A program made the translations under genes and the position numbers. Under the pieces are notes generated by a model. It was not told where the DNA came from and made no database searches. It saw only the letters and a program-made list of their open reading frames with translations. From Darksidea phi (taxonomy: Eukaryota; Ascomycota; Dothideomycetes; Pleosporales; Lentitheciaceae), in contig JASJFT010000011.1 of the NCBI GenBank assembly GCA_030770425.1, forward strand, positions 418,509 to 482,508: a stretch of 64,000 bases of DNA, written 5' to 3'. Shown piece by piece: positions 56,990 through 64,000 of the stretch (positions are counted from its first letter, which is position 1; every line of letters starts with the position of its first letter).

Positions 56990-58313
56990 CTTTGCAGGAC
57001 AGCTAGCAGTGATCCGTAACAGATGAGTGAAGATTCTTATTAGAGTGGGGGTGACAGTCGCTCGTCCTCCAACTTATATCTCACAGTCAGACTGACATCG
57101 TAGTTCATATACCGTGATATCGTCATAGTGTAAGGAGGTCGCATATCTTCGGGTCCTTCATTTGGCTCGTTCACAACCAATCAGCAATGAGACTCGCAAA
57201 GTGAATACCATAGGCGCCCAGTATCGGGTTCTTTTCTCCGCATTCGTAGAATAAACAGGGAACAGTACCGTAGTTTATTAATTTAACCGCCTGCCTGAGG
57301 TTGCACAAACTTCGCTGCCGACATGATTGCGATTGCCGAAACCTGTCGACCAAATACCCATGCAGAGATAGCCGACGCATAGATAAAGCCGACCATACTA
57401 TCGGCTAGCTAACCCATATAACGATTCATGCCACCCTAGTCATCGATCTAGATTGTTTAGATGTTACAGGGCCGTCAGCGATAGGGTGGCGCGAACGGCA
57501 TCAACTGACGTACGCACAGCTTCTTCAACATCCAACGGAGTATTGCGTCCATAGCCAGCCACAGGAGCATCGACTTGATTTCTGTCCACCTCGGAAATTT
57601 TTTAATATCTCAATCTCCCTTCATTTTGCGTTTTACATCTCTTCAAGCCTTTACGCACAGAGATGCTAAGCTAGTTGGATCTACGCGAAAGCCGGCATTG
57701 AGTAAAAGGGCTAAGAATGTTAGACTGGCCTAACAGACAAGCACAAAGGAAATAAGACTGGCTCTATTTTTTGGGGCTTCGGAAGCCGTGGTTGCTTACG
57801 ATGTCTATTCAATTTATCTTTGTTGCTATTTCTACGCTCATCGCCGTGTTGGTGACCACTGCAGTTTTACCTCCTATCTCCCGCCGTCGCCCTTTGTTTA
57901 CCATGGTAACTCTATGTCCGGGTACGTTTGGCTCCCTTTTGGGGGGTTTCTCTCGCCGCTTTTAGAGTCACTTGCACCCAAACTACTAAGTCCAACCCCA
58001 ATATATAGTAGAGAGCTAATATGTACGTGATATAAATTGGACTAGTTTTTCCTCAATAGAGGAATCCAGCTACCTAATATAAAAGGATAGACGTTGATAT
58101 AGTAGTAGGTAGCAGCAAGCCACGTCTAGGGGCGACAGGTCTCCCACTGCAGCACAGCTGAACTGCAGCATACATGTTTAGTGGGGTAGAGTGCTTTCTA
58201 ATCTGGTCAGCCCCGGTAGCTTAACGGCCTAGCCCTGACACTTCTCGTCTGAAGTGATTTTGGTGGTCAGATGCAATACATTTCTGCATGCGAAACGTGG
58301 AGGATTGGTTGTA
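56990..58313. other. Intergenic, no convincing gene
   Basis: About 1.3 kb. A 54-residue frame from about 57801 (MSIQFIFVAISTLIAVLV) has one hydrophobic segment but no other support. The first part should be the DUF1996 promoter. Confidence 0.45.
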
Positions 58314-58514
58314 AGTTGAGTGAGGGGGTTCCCTGCACACCCGGGGTTCTTGCACACCCCACCGAAATCACGCCGCCGCCGGAAAAGACGCCAGAATTGA
58401 TATCGCGGATAGCTGATTATATAGCCTGCTCATGGGCATCCATATTGAAACGCGTTGCCGAAAGATATCGCGTCTTTTCTGGCGCCCCGGGTGTGCAAGA
58501 CCCCCTCACTCAGT
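58314..58514. mobile_element. MITE with about 30-bp terminal inverted repeats, Tc1/mariner-like
   Basis: 201 bp. The left end AGTTGAGTGAGGGGGTT and the right end (reverse complement ACTGAGTGAGGGGGTC) are inverted repeats that extend inwards through a GCACACCCGGGG block and an AAAAGACGC block. TA dinucleotides flank both ends (58312-58313 and 58515-58516), the target duplication of mariner-type elements. It has no coding capacity. Confidence 0.75.
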
Positions 58515-58776
58515 TAAGGTTATTTTTTGGCGCATACCCCTCACTTTGGCTGGCTGAAATCCCTGATGTAAATTATGTGTGGGGATAAGCCTGCACCTGA
58601 GCGGGCATGGGAATGACTGCGGACCAAGCGCGCCATTCGTTCGACTATTGTTATGATCGATCAAGACTAAAGGTCCATTCAAAGCGGTGTATTTATAATG
58701 GAAGACTGGAATTGAGCGGTATCTTTCGGCTACAAGCGCACGGGTAGTGGCCGCGAATGGGGGCCGAGGAAGACTT

Positions 58777-60333
58777 TCATTCCGAGGCTGCCAAGCCAGA
58801 AATATCTGCATCAGAGACCCATGCGTCTTGCAGCAATTCTTGTGTAGTACCTTTGAGTGCAGGGTTTACCACTAAAATCTTCCGAAGATAGGGCCCAAAT
58901 ACGCTGAGATCTTCTTCTCCCAGCTGAAGCGTACTGGGGTCATAGCTATTAATGTAAGAACGTTTGATTTCCTCCTCTAGAGACTGGAAATCTTCAGCAG
59001 AGAAGCCTTGTACGCTGTTAGTTAGAATGTGAATTTTCTTTGTAGCATTGATTGGGGACGAACCATTTGGCCTATCTTTTAGCACACCGTCATTGATCGC
59101 ATCCAGAACCCATTCATCAGGGACTCCGCTTAGCACTTTTTGGAATTGCGGTATTAACACATGGTCATCAAAGTCAGCCTCGAATGGCGTGTATCCGGTA
59201 ATAAGCTCATAAGTCTGTATACTAAATTAGCACTTTCATGACGAGAAGGTTTGAAAGTTCTTACTGCTGAGCCGAGATTCCAGATATCTACGGCTTTACT
59301 CAAAGTGTGACGAAACACCAGATCTGGGGAATGCATGGACATTGGCGTATATAACGATTCCGGTGGAGTCACGACAAAGAATGCTACAGATGGTTTGCAT
59401 TAAAGGCCCAGAAAGAGAGGTTGGAGAGAACACTTCCACTCGCCGAAGTCTACAAGCTGTATCTCGTTAATATGCACCCTTCTTTTGGCGACGTACTCGA
59501 TCGGCTCTACAAGATAATTCGGCATGCCTTTATTGAGGGGCGCACCGTCCTCCCTGGATACACATCCTATCTGAGGGGCGCCTAGTGCTTCAATATGCTC
59601 TGGAGACGAGCGCTAGGTCTCGGAGAGGCGGAATAGAATATTTCCTATGCGAATATCTAACAAGAGTCAGAGATGGGAGCGAGTACTTTGATAAGAAGAC
59701 TATTACCTCTGTTTGCTATGCCGCATGAATGGAGATAGTCTACCGCTAGCAGGAGCTGGCGGCTAATTCGGCGAGCTAACTTGCTATCTAGGCGATAATT
59801 TGTGGATTTTCCGGCTACGGTAGACACTTTTGGATCCAATAGCTCTGGGACAATGCACATGTGTTGTCCATTCAGGCCGTCATGGTAAAACGAGTCTAGA
59901 AGCCGCGAAATATGCTTGCGACCAGGGTGTTGGCCATCGCTCTTTGCTTCGATATGTTTTAAAATACCCTTTGGGAGTCTGATTTTTCGGCAACGACAAC
60001 TTTCATGGATACATTATAGTGGTTGCTATCATACGCATGAGTCGAGGGTCTTATAGATAAAGAAGCATGGACCTAATGATGGTCTCTAGCCAGCCAGACA
60101 GTGGAAAACGATCCAAAGCCGAGCTTGTTCATAATTTCGTATCTCCCGTCTTTGAAGCAGCCGTTGATATGTATTGGATGATATCCTCCAGGAGTGTACA
60201 ATGTTAAGTCTTCTGCAGGCACGCCAATGTTATATTGAGATTGATTGATCATTTGGCAAATCCGGCGACGCTGGTGAAAAGGCCGCCAAATATGAGCGTG
60301 TGGACGCACCAAAAACGTGAAAGGCTGTCGCAT
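58777..60333 (-). pseudogene. SRPK-like protein kinase pseudogene
   Basis: Recognisable from the ATG at 60333 to a TGA at 58777. It has GCFKDGRYEIMNKLGFGSF (glycine loop), VSMKVVV (ATP-binding Lys), HISRLLDSFYHDG, a catalytic loop NRDIRIGNILF, LVDFGE in place of DFG, TPPES and SKAVDIWNLG: the order of fungal SR-protein-kinase-like genes. It is broken. TAG at 60075-60073 ends exon 1 (expected CAG at the donor), TAG at 59615-59613 interrupts after NILFRLSET, and the frame shifts around 59965-59985 between VVVAEKSDS and RLPKGILKH. Both stops are what a C-to-T change of CAG would give. The last 128 codons are intact. It is probably a recent, non-functional duplicate. Confidence 0.8.
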
Positions 60334-61556
60334 ATAGTGGTTACTGGGAGGGGTTTTTGGAAATAAGCCAGAAGTAGGTGTTGCGGAGACGGCCTAGTCA
60401 GGCCCAGCGACATTCGACCGGGCGTGGAAAAACAAGCGGGACTGACGCCAGGCCGGATCTGGTGACGTCAATTCGGGCCACCACGCTAAAAGCTTGCTTA
60501 ACAACACATCTTTCACCCTACCATAATAACTCTTACACTACTATGAACTAAAAATAAAGTTTAGAACGCGGAGTTATGTACGGTGACGGTAACGGGGACG
60601 CAAGACTTCTGGTCACTATCGTCTGGGTTGCCAGAGCCAGGGAGCCCGGTAGGGACGGCGGAAGGAGCTGGGACTGCGATATAGTTTAACTCAATATGTA
60701 TTCACCGAACCACGACGCGCGATAGCTGCGTTTCCTTTGTTCCACAACCACAGGGTCGCGACTGTCAAAATGCCTGACATTGAAGTCAATCCCCCTGAAT
60801 ACCGGCAGTGATGGCAATCCATCGGCCGATCTGCCTGGATGACCTCAGCGTCCCCAAAGAATTGATCATCGCACTTCCTTAATGGTGGTAGCGATGAAGA
60901 GGCACCTCCAGAGCACCGTGTTATTAAGACACCCCGTTTGATCTCACCGGCCGCCTGCCCCGAGCTAGTCGGACCCCGAACACTCTGCAAGCCAATCGAT
61001 GCCAAATCCACCGCCTCCAGACCATGTGCAGAATTATCCACCACAGGCTCATCAGATACAATCAATCTTCAAAGCCCCCAACCCCCTCTCGCATCAAGTA
61101 GCACTAATCAACTAATCAATTTCTCCCTTTATTCTCGCGTAACCGCTTACACCCATCGTCGTGACGCTCGAGTCGACTCTGTCAATCAAACGAAAACGGA
61201 GGACAGACATGCCTGAACGCGGATCACAGAGCCCTTGAAAGCACCAATGGAGGTTGCGCAATGATGATGATGATGGTGGTGGTATACTCGCGGATCAGAG
61301 TGCTTCAGACGTTAGGATAACAGAATGTGTCGGAGAGGACAAGATTGTCCCCGACTACCGCATTCTAGATCTAGCCCGAAGCGAGCAACAAGTCCCGTAC
61401 GAGACCTTCTGAACGATTTACCCCGCCGAAGCCCGCTGTACTCTGCGAAATACTGCAATTCATCATCAGTCAGTGTTGGTGATGAAGACGTGATGTCGGG
61501 CCGCCCTTACCCACCTCTGGCATCAAATTCTTGGAGAACTCGCCTATCAGACCCTA
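60334..61556. other. Intergenic between kinase pseudogene and F-box-like gene
   Basis: About 1.2 kb. A possible relic of a small secreted protein on the minus strand is listed separately. 61250-61290 has a short ATG/GTG microsatellite. Nothing else recognised. Confidence 0.45.
60561..60780 (-). pseudogene. Possible small secreted protein, frame interrupted
   Basis: From ATG 60780 the minus strand reads MSGILTVATLWLWNKGNAA (signal-like). After about 30 codons the frame ends in TGA, but another frame then reads VPAPSAVPTGLPGSGNPDD and SCVPVTVTVHNSAF to a TAA at 60563-60561. A 37-bp GT-AG segment would join the two in phase, but that is shorter than any other intron here. It could be a small secreted protein with a very short intron, a frameshifted relic, or chance. 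Confidence 0.3.
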
Positions 61557-62412
61557 TCATACTGTATCGACAACAATTTTTAGATCCATTTCTCCCTTCT
61601 CTTGGATCTCTCTATTAACTCTCTCCTGCCAGGCCCTGAAGCTTTCCAAGTCTTCCAAACTCTTCCTCAAAAACATCCCTTCGACCTGCACACTGTTGTT
61701 GATCGTGGTCCCTCCCCCGAGCCACTTCTCCATGTCGCCGACTCCAAGCCCAACCTGCCTCACGCTCGTCGGCATCGCATCAAACAACTGCGACATCATC
61801 GCCCTATACACCTCAGTACCGTTCTTATCGCGCTCTTCGTTGCGAATGAACTGGATCGCGCTAAACCGACTATCTGCGGAGCCAGACACGGGTCTGCCGC
61901 CCCCGCGAACTTGCCAGAACGTCAGGAATATTTGAAGGTGTTTGAGGGATACCATGAATGGCAGGTCGGGCCATTCGAAAGCTTTCATAGCCGCCGAAAT
62001 AGTCTCGGAGCCGAGCTCAATTCGTAGATAGAGTCTTGTGATTAGAGAGACATTCCAGCCGAAAGGAATAGCATGGCGCCCATCGTATATGCCCCTGCCT
62101 CGTCGCACCTTGAAAATCGGGCTCACCTTGTCGAGGTGAATAGCGAATGCATCCGTTGCGTAAAGGACTTGCAGAGCCTCCCTATAGACCTGACGACTTG
62201 CGCAGAGAATCGCTGTAGGCCCCGGATGTGTTGACGATACACAAGATTTCAGGAACCGGAATTTGGTGTGATATTGGGCCTGGAGGTGTATAGAATCATG
62301 TACTAGTTCGTACCCATATAACGGCAATGGGTACTCCAAGATGTATCCGTATATCTGCTCCCTTAATTCTCTAGGGAGTCGCAGGAATGGGAAAGTGCCT
62401 CTCCTTATGATC
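61557..62412 (-). CDS. F-box-like fungal protein, 5' end unresolved
   Basis: The main exon runs from an acceptor (CTATAG, exon from 62412) to the stop at 61557, about 285 residues. It begins RRGTFPFLRLPRELREQIY, the LRxLPxELRxxIY motif of fungal F-box-like proteins, followed by AILCASRQVYREALQVLYAT, the usual second conserved block. The remainder is helical with no known domain. The in-frame sequence has no ATG upstream, so at least one 5' exon is missing from this model; it probably lies at about 62430-62990, but I could not fix the junction in phase. Such proteins are common in plant-associated and saprobic fungi and are often of unknown function. Confidence 0.65.
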
Positions 62413-63240
62413 CTATAGCAGAGATATTAGCTAACTTTCTTGCCGAGATGTCATATCTACGCAGTCCACAGGGCTTATATACTGTTCAGGCCATTCGCAA
62501 GGCTGCCAATCAGTTTCCTCATCATCAACCATTTGCCCAATTGTAAGGTAAACCATCTGCTCCATCATATGCTCCAATGTAGTCTTCCACACGGGTCGAG
62601 GTCTACCGCAATTGGATCTCCCACCAGTGCTTTGGCGGACTTCTCCGCGTTTTCGTGCCATTCGGTCTCGCACTGAGCTAACAATCTTTCCGGAGAAGGG
62701 ATGTGGGAGGCGATGGGAAGAACGAGGAATTTGGCAAAGATGGGGAAGGAGGGGTTAATATAACGTGCGCTACGTAAGGCGTCCCACTCGTATTTCCGCC
62801 CCGCAGGATTGCCTCGCCACCCAACTAAGGCGCACAGTAGGATCTCCGAACCAATCTCACCGCGAGCCTCCACACGTACCACCACGGGTGCGTCGCCGAT
62901 TAAAACACGCACAGCACCGAAACTACGCTGCAGACACGAAGCCTAGATACCATTTGCTTAGGCTGACGTCTCATTTCTGACCGCCCTAGGGGCAACCGCG
63001 CACACTCCAATCTCTCGTCGTGGACGCTCCAAAAAATCCAACGCCTCTCACGCTTGCAGAGATGCAAGAGGGTAAATAAAGTGTGGACATGCTCAGCGGC
63101 GATTCCCTCTTTCAAATGTCGTGGATTCGATGTTGAAACTGGAGGGCGGTGATTAACGGGTGCGGGTGTGCCTAACTCCCACAATACCAGATCCGTAGCT
63201 ACTCGTAAACTGTACACAGTACACCGTGCTAACCTCTATA
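62413..63240 (-). other. Unresolved coding-like sequence upstream of the F-box-like gene
   Basis: Minus frames 62912-62565 (GEIGSEILLCALVGWRG, PSFPIFAKFLVLPIASHIP) and 62673-62431 (EHMMEQMVYLTIGQMVDDE) look protein-like, but starts are GTG or weak and no splice set joins them cleanly. They may be 5' exons of the F-box-like gene or a second decayed gene. Confidence 0.35.
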
Positions 63241-64000
63241 GATTTTTTCTCTATGCCTTCTATATAAGCAATTTTTAGGTCTATAGTTTACGCATTAGCT
63301 CCCAAAAAAAAAACCTTCGTTGCTCTACAAGTCCTTCGCCGATCTTGAGGTTACGCGAATCCAGGCCCTGTTCGGTACGGGCACCCCAGCTAGCCGCGCA
63401 CCCCACCAAAAAAGACGCCTATTTTTGACTGATTGCGCCATAACGCTAGAATACTTTGTATTGAAAATTCTATAGACAGGCTTCCTAGATAGCTCTACAT
63501 TGCGTTCTATTATAGCCTTAAATATAGTACTTCGAGTACGTTGGTGGTACGCGCTGGCGCGCTCGCTAACCCTCGCGTTGACCCTTCTCTAGTACCTTAT
63601 TTTTAGCCTAATTAGCTAAATACTAGCCTTTCTAGGCCTGTAGAGCTCCCCTACGAGTAATATAGCTACGGCGTATCTACTACTTCTACTCCATTATGCC
63701 TTAACTTAGAACCAGCAACGCGATTGGAAGGTTGCGCGTTGGATACTTACTACTGTATTCATGCTCTTCGTCGTACCGTATGTGGGCTAACCGGCGCTAC
63801 TGTGTGTCTTGATACCTTGTCTCAAGTTTGGCACTGTCAATCGATATACGATGATAAACCACCCACGCTGTGATTGAGGGCAAGTTATGTTAAACCGTAA
63901 ATAGTTGGAAGGTAACATGTTTACTAAGTGAGCTGCGCATCTAAGTGAGCTGCGCACCCCAAAATACACCGAAAAATTGAAAATCTACACCCTTATATCT
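63241..64000. repeat. RIP-like decayed repeat at window end
   Basis: 63480-63720 is rich in TpA and almost free of CpA/TpG, for example TAGCTAAATACTAGCC. A 17-bp unit CTAAGTGAGCTGCGCA(T/C) is repeated in tandem at about 63924-63957, and a related CTAGCCGCGCACCCCACC lies near 63390. It is probably a degraded DNA transposon that continues beyond the window. Confidence 0.55.

Noticed and set aside
58215..58290. TAGCTTAACGG resembling a tRNA A box
   Set aside because: No box B or cloverleaf follows at the right distance.
1..64000. CRISPR arrays, bacterial operons, phage or viral genes
   Set aside because: None was seen; gene structure and repeats are fungal throughout.

Overview
The window is nuclear DNA of a filamentous ascomycete (Pezizomycotina). 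The evidence is short GT-AG introns of about 47-220 bp, Zn2Cys6, DUF7708/NACHT-like, DUF1996, BTB and PFA5-type proteins, and repeats that are AT-rich, rich in TpA and poor in CpA/TpG, as repeat-induced point mutation (RIP) leaves them. A dothideomycete is my best guess, but no marker fixes this. Gene models below were built by hand from reading frames, splice signals and phase.

Layout. 0.1-5 kb: a vacuolar-type subtilisin (+) and a Zn2Cys6 regulator (+). 5.1-8.2 kb: a gene relic, then two tandem BTB genes carrying an unusual Cys/His-rich insert; the first has a damaged splice acceptor. 8.5-10.2 kb: a RIP-decayed repeat block ending in a SINE-like element. 10.3-15.6 kb: a divergent pair, a DUF7708 plus degenerate NACHT-like protein (-) and an AAA ATPase (+). 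16.2-22.1 kb: an MFS sugar transporter (-) divergent from a large Ser/Thr protein kinase (+), followed by a second SINE-like copy with a 12-bp target duplication. 22.4-32.1 kb: a 10-kb stretch with no convincing gene; it holds an assembly gap whose two flanks look like the same locus, and a GC-rich block before a TALE homeobox gene (32.2-33.8 kb, +). 33.8-37.1 kb: simple repeats. 37.2-38.4 kb: a PFA5-type palmitoyltransferase (-). 41.3-43.8 kb: two small paralogous Cys-rich proteins, each with an apparent 3'UTR intron. 45.9-51.0 kb: a 1,627-residue helical protein of unknown function. 51-64 kb is repeat-rich: a 5'-truncated SINE-like copy, a ThuA/amidotransferase-like protein, an 889-bp Ty1/copia-type miniature LTR element, a secreted DUF1996 protein, a mariner-type MITE, a broken SRPK-like kinase, an F-box-like protein and RIP-decayed DNA at the end.

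The genes do not form one pathway. The most coherent neighbourhood is 10.3-15.6 kb, where two NTPase-fold genes of families common in fungal accessory and self/non-self repertoires are divergently arranged. The most informative non-genic structures are the SINE-like family and the miniature copia element: both have target-site duplications, and the LTR element has a recognisable half-tRNA primer site.
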